Below are positions 33,669-40,857 of a stretch of 51,982 bases of DNA, one piece after another; within the stretch, counting starts at the first letter, position 1; each line of letters starts with the position of its first letter. Made by a program: the position numbers and the translations under genes. The stretch spans positions 1 through 51,982 of the forward strand of contig CAZCRF010000012.1 in the NCBI GenBank assembly GCA_964501065.1. Reading direction: 5' to 3'. Below the pieces are notes generated by a model that was not told where the DNA came from, did no database searches, and worked only from the letters and a program-made list of their open reading frames with translations. The stretch is from Hallerella sp964501065. GTDB lineage: Bacteria; Fibrobacterota; Fibrobacteria; Fibrobacterales; Fibrobacteraceae.

Positions 33669-35558
33669 TCACCCTTTCTCGGAAAGGATCAGTTTGAATT
33701 CTTCACCGCGCTTGAGTTCGATTCCCGGTTTGGGAAACTGCTTCTTGACGCGGCCCACGCCTTCGTATCGCACCGTCCCGGACAACTTTCCGAGTTGGAT
33801 CAAAGCGTCCCTCAGGGAAAGCCCCGAAAGGTCCGGCATTTTCTGTGCGCCCAACGTTCCCAAATGGAGCGCCTTCCCCGGCTCTTCGAAATTCCATTCC
33901 GACGCGACGACCGTAGGGCCATTCCCGTAGAAGGAAACGGAACAGCCCAAGCTGTCGGCGAGGATTTCCGCTGCGGACTTCGAAAGCCCCACGAACTCCA
34001 CGTCGCAACTTTTGGCAACCACCGGCTGCGAAAGATTGTAAGGCACGGGGGAAGTCCGCGGCGAATAGTAAACCTTCTCCATGATTCCACGGAACGTGGG
34101 GGCGGCGGTCATGCCTCCCGAAAGGCCGTGAACATCATTTTTTTGCGGTTCGTCAAACAAGACCATGCAGACAAAGTCCGGATTTTCCGCCGGGGCAAGC
34201 CCGATGAACGAAGAGACTTGCCGGCTTGTGTCGTACTTCTTCGTCTCCGCGTTGTATTTTTCCGCCGTGCCCGTCTTGCCGCCGAAGGCGATTCCCGACA
34301 ACTTTTCAGAATGCGCCTTTTTCCCCGTCCCCTCCTCCACGACGGCCCGAAGCATTTGCCGCACGAGACCCGCCGTCTTCGGGGAAATCACTTGGCGAAT
34401 CTTTTTCGGCTCATTCTTTTCGAGAATCGTCCCGTCCGACGTCCGCCATTCCTTGACGAGAGTCGGTTGCAACAAGTTCCCGCCATTCGCCACGGCACTG
34501 AACGCCATCACCATCTGCATCGCCGTCACCATGATTTCATGGCCGTACCCGACAGTCTTTCCCGTCCGGCCGCTCCACGATTCAATCGGCTTCAGCTGGC
34601 CGCTTTCTTCGCCGGGAAGCTCAATGGAAGTCTTCGTGCCGAACCCGAAAGAGCGGATGTAACGGTAAAACTTCTCGTCGCCGATGCTGTCCGCAATCTT
34701 GGCAAAGATGATGTTCGACGAAACCGCCATTGCGCCCATCATATTCTGGTCTTTGTGATCACGACCGCCGTCGTCTTGGATGACGATGCCTTTCCCGGCA
34801 TTCCACTTACCCTTTTCGCCGCTGAAGACCGTCTTCGGATTCACGGATTCCGTTTCGAGCGCCGTCGCCGCAGTCACCAACTTGAACGTGGAACCCGGCT
34901 CATAGACGAAGGAGATGATGCCGTTCTGCTTCGCACGCGTCGCCGCGCTCACCGGGGCGTTCGGGTCGAAAGTCGGGTAGCTGGCCATCGCCAGGACTTC
35001 CCCCGTATGAGGGTTGACGATGACGGCACTTCCGCTCTTCGCCCGGTATTCTTCAACCCCTTCCTTCAAGGCCTGCTCGACGATTTCCTGGATGTTGCGG
35101 TCAATCGTCAAGACCAAATCCTTCCCAGGGACAGGTTCCCGACCCTCCATCTTCCGCCCGGCCTGGACTTTCCGGCTGCTGTTCAAGATGCGGGACTGCC
35201 AGCCGTCCGTGCCGCGAAATTCCTTTTCATATTGGAGTTCAAGGCCGAAAAGCCCCATCCCGTCGCGCCCGACCTGCCCGATCAGCTGCGAGGCCAGAAC
35301 GCCTTGGGGATAAACGCGATGCGTTTCCAAATTCCCGTTGTCGACCTTTTCTTGCACGCTTTCCGCGAACACTTGCCCGTTGCGGTCCAAGATACGCCCG
35401 CGGGGAGCCTTCTTGATGACCCTGTCCTTCGCCTGCAAATTGGCGATTTCGTTATACTTTTCCCGTTGCAAAATCTGGATTTGGACAGTGCGGCAAATGA
35501 GCACCAGCCAAATGGCCCCGAAAATGATGAAGACCCAAGAAAGGCGTTCCAACTTCAT
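33669..35558 (-). CDS. ftsI: Penicillin-binding protein FtsI (PBP3) with C-terminal PASTA domain
   Basis: FtsI is the septal transpeptidase. The 629-residue protein has one N-terminal membrane segment (about 8-24), a dimerisation domain with APRGRILDRNG at 51-61, and the transpeptidase motifs STFK (Ser223 nucleophile), SSN (280-282) and KTGT (428-431). About 110 further residues follow. The last, about 574-626 (MPDLSGLSLRDALIQLGK), matches a PASTA domain, and a more degenerate one may precede it near 520-568. PASTA-bearing forms are usual in Gram-positives (PBP2x, SpoVD) and also occur in FCB bacteria. Confidence 0.95.
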   Translation of the reverse strand: MKLERLSWVFIIFGAIWLVLICRTVQIQILQREKYNEIANLQAKDRVIKKAPRGRILDRNGQVFAESVQEKVDNGNLETHRVYPQGVLASQLIGQVGRDGMGLFGLELQYEKEFRGTDGWQSRILNSSRKVQAGRKMEGREPVPGKDLVLTIDRNIQEIVEQALKEGVEEYRAKSGSAVIVNPHTGEVLAMASYPTFDPNAPVSAATRAKQNGIISFVYEPGSTFKLVTAATALETESVNPKTVFSGEKGKWNAGKGIVIQDDGGRDHKDQNMMGAMAVSSNIIFAKIADSIGDEKFYRYIRSFGFGTKTSIELPGEESGQLKPIESWSGRTGKTVGYGHEIMVTAMQMVMAFSAVANGGNLLQPTLVKEWRTSDGTILEKNEPKKIRQVISPKTAGLVRQMLRAVVEEGTGKKAHSEKLSGIAFGGKTGTAEKYNAETKKYDTSRQVSSFIGLAPAENPDFVCMVLFDEPQKNDVHGLSGGMTAAPTFRGIMEKVYYSPRTSPVPYNLSQPVVAKSCDVEFVGLSKSAAEILADSLGCSVSFYGNGPTVVASEWNFEEPGKALHLGTLGAQKMPDLSGLSLRDALIQLGKLSGTVRYEGVGRVKKQFPKPGIELKRGEEFKLILSEKG

Positions 35559-35845
35559 TTTTCGCCCTCCTCTTTTTTCAACTTTCGCGGCACTTGGCCG
35601 TATCCCAAGCCCATCTTCCGCGCCACCTGTTGAATCCGTTCAAGCGACGCCAGCTCCCGATTCTCCAATTCCACCCGGACGACCTCCCCGCGGAGCGCGG
35701 ACACTTCGCGGACAAGGATTGCCTTCTTTGTCGCCAAGTCGTTGTAGCGGTCTTGCATCCAAAGGTAGACGCAAAGAAAAGCGCAAATCAAGACGAAGAG
35801 CAGAATTGCGCCGAAAACGCGATGTCTGTCAAAGAACTTCTTCAT
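35555..35845 (-). CDS. ftsL: Cell division protein FtsL
   Basis: The 96-residue bitopic protein has a short basic N-terminus, one membrane segment (about residues 10-29, FGAILLFVLICAFLCVYLWM) and a following coiled coil with regularly spaced Leu and Val. This layout and the position between rsmH and ftsI identify FtsL despite weak sequence conservation. ATG 35845 overlaps the rsmH stop and the ftsI start overlaps its stop. The frame is open upstream but there it shadows rsmH. Confidence 0.88.
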   Translation of the reverse strand: MKKFFDRHRVFGAILLFVLICAFLCVYLWMQDRYNDLATKKAILVREVSALRGEVVRVELENRELASLERIQQVARKMGLGYGQVPRKLKKEEGEK

Positions 35846-36813
35846 ACTCTTTCGTACACCCTCAACTTCGCGGAACGCGCCCTCGGGTTCCCTTCGATTT
35901 CTTCCGCCGACGGCAAGACCGGTTTGCGAAAGACCTTCTTCAATTTCCGCCGATTGCCTCCGCAGGTGCACACGGGGGATTCCGGTGGGCAAATGCAGGA
36001 CTTTTCAAATTCCGCGGCGGCGAGCTTCACCGTCCTGTCTTCCACGGAATGGTAAGAAATCACCACCAGGCGGCCTCCCGGAATCAAGGCTTCCACGGCT
36101 CCGCGGATCCCCTTCCGGATTTCATCCAACTCTCCGTTCACTTCCATCCGGACTGCTTGGAAAATTCTGGCCAGGATGCCGTTCATGTCGCGTTTCCTGT
36201 CCGGATAAGTCCTTTCCGCGGCGAGGCGCAAGTGCTCGGGCAAAATCGGAGATTTCAAACCGGCCGCGATTTCCCGGATGTTCTCCCCCAATTTGAAAGC
36301 CCTGTCCAAATCGGCATTTTCCTTGAACGCCCCGGCCATTTCTTCAATTGAATTTGTACGCAACCATTCCTGCGCACTGAAGTCCTCTCCCGGATTCATC
36401 CGCAAATCCACGGGATGATTCCCGTTGAAGGTGAAACCGCGCGCATCATCGTCCACCTGGTGGCTGCTTATCCCCAAATCGAACAGGACGCCGTCCAAGG
36501 AAGCTTTCGGGATGTCGCTTGCAATGCGGGAAAACGGTCCCGCGTGGAATGTCACCTTCGAAGCGTAAGGGGCAAGCCTTTCTTTCGCATAGGCAAGGGC
36601 TTCCGGGTCACGGTCGAAGGCATGCAAGACCCCCGTTGGCGCAAGCCTTTCCAAAATGCCTTCGGAATGCCCGCCGCCGCCGAGAGTGCAATCGGCATAG
36701 GCACCGTCCGGGTTCACCACCAAGGCGTTCAAACTTTCTTCAAAAAGAACGGGGGAATGGTATTCAGAGTTTTTCAACTTCACCCCCCGAAGGCGCGTCG
36801 AAGAATCCTTCAT
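35842..36813 (-). CDS. rsmH: 16S rRNA (cytosine-1402-N4)-methyltransferase RsmH
   Basis: RsmH (MraW) methylates C1402 of 16S rRNA using AdoMet. Motifs include YHSPVLFEESL, the AdoMet loop YADCTLGGGGHSEGIL, AFDRDPEAL, GVLFDLGISSHQVDD, FNGNHPVDLRM and VISYHSVEDRTVK. The start is unsure: ATG 36813 gives 323 residues and a 50-base overlap with mraZ; GTG 36783 or TTG 36777 would place the start nearer the conserved YHSPVL. A CxC-rich insert (CICPPESPVCTCGG) lies near the C-terminus, a common zinc-like feature in this family. Confidence 0.94.
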   Translation of the reverse strand: MKDSSTRLRGVKLKNSEYHSPVLFEESLNALVVNPDGAYADCTLGGGGHSEGILERLAPTGVLHAFDRDPEALAYAKERLAPYASKVTFHAGPFSRIASDIPKASLDGVLFDLGISSHQVDDDARGFTFNGNHPVDLRMNPGEDFSAQEWLRTNSIEEMAGAFKENADLDRAFKLGENIREIAAGLKSPILPEHLRLAAERTYPDRKRDMNGILARIFQAVRMEVNGELDEIRKGIRGAVEALIPGGRLVVISYHSVEDRTVKLAAAEFEKSCICPPESPVCTCGGNRRKLKKVFRKPVLPSAEEIEGNPRARSAKLRVYERV

Positions 36814-37243
36814 CGAACGCAGCCAAATCCTCTTCGGTCGAGAGACCGTACTTCGCGTTGTAGATGGAAGGGTTCCAAAGTTCCGCAGACTTGCCGGAGC
36901 GAGCCACGTAAAAGACCTCGCCCTCCAGTTTGGCGTAAGCGATGTCGCTTTTCGAAAGCAGGATGCGATTTTGACCGTCCAAGGCGACCAGATGGGAGTT
37001 GGCCTTGAACTGTCTGCGGAACGTCACGTTCTTCGGGGTAGCCGGGCGCGCTTCGATGTGGGCGACGAACTTCCGATACTCGGCAAGCGTAAAGAGGATG
37101 AGCGAGTCTCGGGTTCCATGGGACACGACCAGCGACTTGCCCTCCTCGTCGGAGAGCAGACGACGAAATTCCCTGGGGAAGGGCGTCCTTCCCTTTTCGT
37201 CTATTGCCGTCTGGGCTTGTCCTATGAATTCGTCCAATTCCAT
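36764..37243 (-). CDS. mraZ: Transcriptional regulator MraZ
   Basis: MraZ is an AbrB-like DNA-binding protein that usually represses its own dcw operon. The 159-residue protein starts at ATG 37243 and has the first MraZ half IGQAQTAIDEKGRTPFPREF followed by the second ANSHLVALDGQNRILLSKSD. Family members carry two such loops (D-x-K-G-R), and here the second reads DGQNRI. Five GTGG/TTGG boxes at 10-11 base spacing lie over its promoter. It is the first gene of the 12-gene cluster. Confidence 0.93.
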   Translation of the reverse strand: MELDEFIGQAQTAIDEKGRTPFPREFRRLLSDEEGKSLVVSHGTRDSLILFTLAEYRKFVAHIEARPATPKNVTFRRQFKANSHLVALDGQNRILLSKSDIAYAKLEGEVFYVARSGKSAELWNPSIYNAKYGLSTEEDLAAFDEGFFDAPSGGEVEKL

Positions 37244-37253
37244 TCGAAGTTTA

Positions 37254-37298
37254 CCACTTTAATCCACAACTCTACCAAATATAGCCACTTTTCCCCAC
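37254..37298 (-). promoter_or_regulatory. mraZ promoter with five MraZ-box-like repeats
   Basis: Read on the minus strand, GTGG or TTGG tetramers start at plus-strand positions 37295, 37285, 37275, 37264 and 37254 (CCAC or CCAA on plus), so spacing is 10, 10, 11 and 10. Two are AAAGTGG. A TATATTTG -10 box (37283-37276) lies among them. MraZ is known to bind short G-rich repeats with about one helical turn spacing upstream of its own gene, so self-repression is inferred. Confidence 0.7.
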
Positions 37299-37432
37299 TC
37301 ATTCCGCAAAAAATTTCCCCGGTGTGATTTTGAACAGTTTTTTGCCCGTCCTTCCCCCGCAGACCGGTCTTTGTGCAGTGCACATTCTTTGCAGGTTCAA
37401 AATTCCAAATCCCGAATCGTTCCGATTTTATG

Positions 37433-37438
37433 TATATT
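37433..37438 (+). promoter_or_regulatory. Putative -10 box of the Gln/Tyr-rich outer-membrane protein gene
   Basis: TATATT lies 31 bases before the ATG at 37470. The leader carries an AGGAG ribosome binding site. Confidence 0.45.
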
Positions 37439-37469
37439 CCCTAGCGCACCCTTTTCGAGGAGAATCCCG

Positions 37470-38210
37470 ATGAAGAAAATTCTTTCCGCGACCTTGTTCG
37501 CCGCCACCTTCGCCACATATGGTTTCGCGCAGGATTACGGCCAATACCAAGACCCTTATCAGCAGCAACAGCCGGTTTACCAAGATTACGGGCAGCCGCA
37601 ACAACAGGCCCAGCCGAATTACCAGCAACCGTATCAGCAACCGCAGCCGGCCTATCAGGAGCCGTACCAGCAACAACCGGCTTATCAAGATTACGGGCAG
37701 CCCGCGCAACCGGAAATGGGCGGCGGAGCGCCTTTCTTCGGCATCGGACTCGACCTGTTCGGCCTCCTCAACAACAACTACAATATCCGCGGCACGTTCC
37801 GCTTGAACGAAAGCATGGAGCTTTCCGCGATTTTGGGACTTTACCATTATGGCGAATCGACCACGACAGTCGGCGGAGTCGACACGGACGGTCAAGACGA
37901 CCACACTCTATTCAACATCGGCGCAGCCTTCGACTACTACCTGCTCCAGAAATTCATCCCGTTCTCCGTCGGCGGAGAAATCATCTACGGGATGGACAGC
38001 GATGGCAGTTCGGATGCTGCGACGGATTATTCGAACTTGAACATCAACATTTTGGCGGGCGCCCACGCGCAAATCGTCCCGAACCTCTTCTTGACGGGCA
38101 ACGCCGGGATTGGCATCCGGTACTACTCCGCAGACAACCCCTCAGCCGAAACGAGCCGTCTGAGCGTCGGTCTCGTCACCAGGGTCTATCTCACCTGGTT
38201 CATCCTTTAA
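37470..38210 (+). CDS. Outer-membrane beta-barrel protein with Gln/Tyr/Pro-rich repeats
   Basis: The 246-residue protein has a signal peptide (residues 1-20, ending GFAQ). Residues 21-85 are low-complexity: PYQQ, YQDYGQP and QQP units repeat imperfectly. The remainder (about 90-246) resembles a small eight-stranded beta-barrel, with alternating strands, Gly/Asn turns and a hydrophobic C-terminus (VYLTWFIL). The repeat arm is probably periplasmic or exposed and may bind peptidoglycan or a partner. Function unknown. AGGAG precedes the ATG. The gene diverges from the dcw cluster. Confidence 0.75.
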   Translation: MKKILSATLFAATFATYGFAQDYGQYQDPYQQQQPVYQDYGQPQQQAQPNYQQPYQQPQPAYQEPYQQQPAYQDYGQPAQPEMGGGAPFFGIGLDLFGLLNNNYNIRGTFRLNESMELSAILGLYHYGESTTTVGGVDTDGQDDHTLFNIGAAFDYYLLQKFIPFSVGGEIIYGMDSDGSSDAATDYSNLNINILAGAHAQIVPNLFLTGNAGIGIRYYSADNPSAETSRLSVGLVTRVYLTWFIL

Positions 38211-38225
38211 TTTTCATTCCAAACA

Positions 38226-38255
38226 CAAAGGCCGTTCCCTCGGGGGCGGTCTTTG
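38226..38255 (+). terminator. Intrinsic terminator after the Gln/Tyr-rich outer-membrane protein gene
   Basis: CAAAGGCCG pairs with CGGTCTTTG around a 12-base loop (one G-T pair), followed by TTTTG. It lies 15 bases after the stop codon. Confidence 0.65.
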
Positions 38256-38284
38256 TTTTGCAAATCCTTTCAATTGAGGTCTCC

Positions 38285-38761
38285 ATGGAACTCATCGGCA
38301 TGCTTTACCTTTCGAACTTCGGCAGACTCCTATCCCAGCTCAGATCCGGTCGGCTTTCCCGAAAGAAGTATGTCCTCAACGGATTTACGCAGTATTTCTT
38401 CGGCTTCAAACGGATGCAAATTGAATTCGAACTGGTCATGCGGCCGTTCAAGACGGCAAGCGACATGGGAGCTTTGGTCATTCGCACCAAGGACGGCAGA
38501 CCTCTCAAGGCGTTCCACGAAAACGATGCGGAAGATTTGGCGCGATTCGTCTCGGCGACCTTCGACTCGCTCGCGACGCTCACCTTCACCGATTCCAACG
38601 GCAAGGACTTCGAATACGCCTTCCACAAAGGAAAGCCTCTCCCCATCGCCCCGACGCTCTTTGAATTTGAGCGGAAATCCGAAGCGGAATACCTAAAAGA
38701 GCATTCCGGACACGCCTTCGACTGTTACAGAAGTCTCGAAGAGTCCATCAACAGGACTTGA
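38285..38761 (+). CDS. Hypothetical protein, 158 residues
   Basis: I do not recognise this protein. It begins MELIGMLYLSNFGRLLSQLR and contains charged stretches such as RTKDGRPLKAFHENDAEDLARF and a mixed alpha/beta pattern. No signal peptide or membrane segment is evident. The ATG at 38285 follows GAGG with 7 bases of spacing; an in-frame TTG at 38258 lies within the previous terminator region. It converges on the CvpA-like gene, 14 bases away. Confidence 0.7.
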   Translation: MELIGMLYLSNFGRLLSQLRSGRLSRKKYVLNGFTQYFFGFKRMQIEFELVMRPFKTASDMGALVIRTKDGRPLKAFHENDAEDLARFVSATFDSLATLTFTDSNGKDFEYAFHKGKPLPIAPTLFEFERKSEAEYLKEHSGHAFDCYRSLEESINRT

Positions 38762-38775
38762 CCGTTCGACCGCCC

Positions 38776-39351
38776 CTAATCCCCGTCAAGCCCTATATCG
38801 AGCGCTCCGGACTTGACTCCTTCCACGGCGGCCTCCACTTTTTCCGTCGCGATTCTTTTCGCGGAATCCTTCGCGCTCCGAACGGCCGCGTCCGCTCCCG
38901 ACAAATGCAAAAGGCCCGTGTAAACCCCATAAGCGAAAGACGCATCCCTCTGGCGTTTTAAATCTCCCGACAGCGGCAGCAGGCAAAGGGTCGAAAGCAA
39001 AATCAGGCAGGGAATCGCCCCCTTGGCAAGGCCGAGAAGGCCGCCGCCGAGAGCGTTCGCCAAGGAAAAATGCCGTTTGACGAACTTGTTTATAAAATGC
39101 CCCGAAACGCGGAGGACGAGGAACGGCAACAGAAACCCGAGAACCCGCGAAGAAATCATCAAGGCCGTATCGGAAATGTCGAGATTCCCGGCCAAAAAAG
39201 GCTCGACGACTTCCGGAGCATAAACGACTCCGATTCCCCCGCCGACCCACGCCATCAAGTGGACCAGCGTCTTGACCAGCCCGAAATAGACTCCCAGTCC
39301 GGTCAAGATCAGCAGCACCGAGCCGCAAAAGATGTCAATCCAATTTCCCAT
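38776..39351 (-). CDS. CvpA-family membrane protein
   Basis: The 191-residue protein has four hydrophobic segments: about 8-25, 28-45, 63-80 and 97-115. It resembles CvpA/colicin V production proteins: a DIF start with LGVYFGLVKTLVHLMAWVGG, then SRVLGFLLPFLVLRVSGHFI and GGLLGLAKGAIPCLILL. The C-terminal 70 residues are soluble and charged. CvpA-like proteins have been linked to envelope integrity and biofilm formation. ATG 39351 overlaps the kinase stop (TGATG), so the kinase and this protein are translationally coupled. Confidence 0.75.
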   Translation of the reverse strand: MGNWIDIFCGSVLLILTGLGVYFGLVKTLVHLMAWVGGGIGVVYAPEVVEPFLAGNLDISDTALMISSRVLGFLLPFLVLRVSGHFINKFVKRHFSLANALGGGLLGLAKGAIPCLILLSTLCLLPLSGDLKRQRDASFAYGVYTGLLHLSGADAAVRSAKDSAKRIATEKVEAAVEGVKSGALDIGLDGD

Positions 39352-40415
39352 CAGCGGCAAATCAAAACGGTGAAGAACGAAGCGAGGAGCGCGCCGGCAA
39401 AAGCCCCGATGCCAAGTCCCGCTTTCAAAAACGCCATCCTGGAATTTTTCGGCAGCGGCGGGAGCGGCTCGTTCCGCATCGTCGCCGAGAGCCACTTCCG
39501 CATGGGAAGGTCCAACTGCCGCGGATAGCCGTCCATGATGGACGCCAGGGCGTCCGCCGCCTGCACGGTCGACTTAAAACGATCCTGCGGCTTCTTTTCC
39601 AAGCATTTCAAAATCCAACGGCGCAAGGAATAGGGGATTTCAGGAGGGAAATTCTTGAGTTTCAAGTCCAAGTTCAAGATGTACTGCGAAGTGAGTTCCA
39701 TGCTTTCCCCCCGGAACGGATTCTTCCCCATGGCCATTTCGCAGGCGATGATTCCCAAGCTGAACAAGTCGGACGCAAACGTCACCGAAAATCCGCGGAC
39801 CTGCTCCGGACTCATGTAGGCGGCCGTCCCGAGGACGCTTCCGGGAAGGGTCATGTCTTGCCCGGGATTCGCGTCCCTGGCGATTCCAAAATCCAACAGG
39901 CGCACGCGACCGTTCTTTTCCACCATCATATTCGAAGGCTTCAAGTCGCGATGGATGATTTGACTCGCATGGACGCAGACGAGAGCCTGCAGAATCTCGT
40001 GGACCATGTAAAGAATCACCCAAACGGGCGGGCGGCTCTGGACTTCCAAAATTTCCCGAAAGGTCTTCCCGTCGACATATTCCATGGCGAGCGAAAGCTT
40101 TCCCGTGCGCTCTTGCCAAAGCGCATAAGGATGTACAATCGCCGGATGATGCAAATTGGCAATCAGGACGCACTCCCTCTTGAACCGGGCTATCAAGTCT
40201 TCGTACCCGCGGAGACTCGGGAGCATCTGCTTGACGACGACACGTCTGCAAAGCGAAGGATCCTCGCACAGCCACACGTCCCCCATGGCCCCCTGTCCGA
40301 TTTTCCGGATGGGGACGTATCCGCCGATTTTGGCCGGACGGGCGCGCTTGCGCACAGTCTTCGTCCCGTCCTTGGTTTCCTCTGGGGTTTGGGAATCGTC
40401 ATTGATAGCAGCCAT
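39351..40415 (-). CDS. Membrane-anchored Ser/Thr protein kinase (Hanks type)
   Basis: The 354-residue protein carries a complete kinase domain at about 33-290: GQGAMGDV (41-48) ATP loop, invariant Lys62 in VVVK, HRDLKPSN (155-162), DFG (175-177), TAAYMSPEQ and DLFSLG. A single C-terminal membrane helix (about 332-352) follows a short Pro-rich linker, with almost nothing beyond it, so no external sensor such as PASTA is attached. The CvpA-like protein next to it may be its partner or target. ATG 40415 is preferred over TTG 40424, which lies in the -10 box. Confidence 0.93.
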   Translation of the reverse strand: MAAINDDSQTPEETKDGTKTVRKRARPAKIGGYVPIRKIGQGAMGDVWLCEDPSLCRRVVVKQMLPSLRGYEDLIARFKRECVLIANLHHPAIVHPYALWQERTGKLSLAMEYVDGKTFREILEVQSRPPVWVILYMVHEILQALVCVHASQIIHRDLKPSNMMVEKNGRVRLLDFGIARDANPGQDMTLPGSVLGTAAYMSPEQVRGFSVTFASDLFSLGIIACEMAMGKNPFRGESMELTSQYILNLDLKLKNFPPEIPYSLRRWILKCLEKKPQDRFKSTVQAADALASIMDGYPRQLDLPMRKWLSATMRNEPLPPLPKNSRMAFLKAGLGIGAFAGALLASFFTVLICR

Positions 40416-40429
40416 ATCGCCCAAATATA
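40416..40429 (-). promoter_or_regulatory. Putative kinase promoter (leaderless type)
   Basis: TATATTTG at 40429-40422 on the minus strand: the hexamer TATATT ends 8 bases before the ATG at 40415. No ribosome binding site is seen and no clear -35. Confidence 0.45.
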
Positions 40430-40814
40430 GAAAACGGAGAACGCTCCCCGTAGCCGGAACCTACGCAAATGTGCATTATCCGACAAAAGGAATGCCTTTG
40501 CCAAATTCTTCGGCAGCAGCCTGTAAATCTTTGGCACCAGAGACAAAAATTCACAAAATTCCCTTCAAACAAGACCACGTACATTTCCACAGTCCCTCGA
40601 TTTCACGGAGAAAAGTCTATTTTTCAAAAAAGATTTTTCAAAATTCACAAAAGTTCAACAAAATTTTCCCGATTTTTGAAAATTTTCCCATCAAAAATTT
40701 TCAAGTTCTCCACAAAAAACGAGAATTTTTGAAAAATTCGAACTTTTCGAAATTCTTTTTTGCAGAAAACAAAATATTTCTCCCAAAACATCCCGTACAG
40801 TCCTCAACATATAC
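40430..40814. other. AT-rich intergenic region with TTTTTGAAAAATT-like inverted words
   Basis: No gene is convincing here although a frame is open. From about 40560 to 40770 the DNA is very AT-rich and repeats A-tract and T-tract words such as TTTTTCAAAA and TTTTTGAAAA. Such tracts can bend DNA or bind nucleoid proteins. It separates the kinase and ilvB, which diverge. Confidence 0.6.
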
Positions 40815-40823
40815 TATATTTTG
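40815..40823 (+). promoter_or_regulatory. Putative -10 box of ilvBN
   Basis: TATATTTTG is one base longer than the TAnnTTTG pattern and lies 35 bases before the ilvB ATG. No leader peptide rich in branched-chain codons fits in the short leader. Confidence 0.4.
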
Positions 40824-40857
40824 AGGCGTCAAATTTCTACAACGAAGTGAGAAACAG

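Noticed and set aside
32283..35633. A 1116-residue open frame opposite to ftsI and murE
   Set aside because: It is antisense to two well-identified genes and results from their base composition; it shows no family motif.
40156..40824. A 222-residue frame across the AT-rich region upstream of ilvB
   Set aside because: The reading changes from antisense kinase to Phe/Lys/Ile-rich A/T tract and lacks a ribosome binding site.
40824..40857. A leader peptide or attenuator for ilvBN
   Set aside because: The leader is too short and contains no run of Leu, Val or Ile codons.
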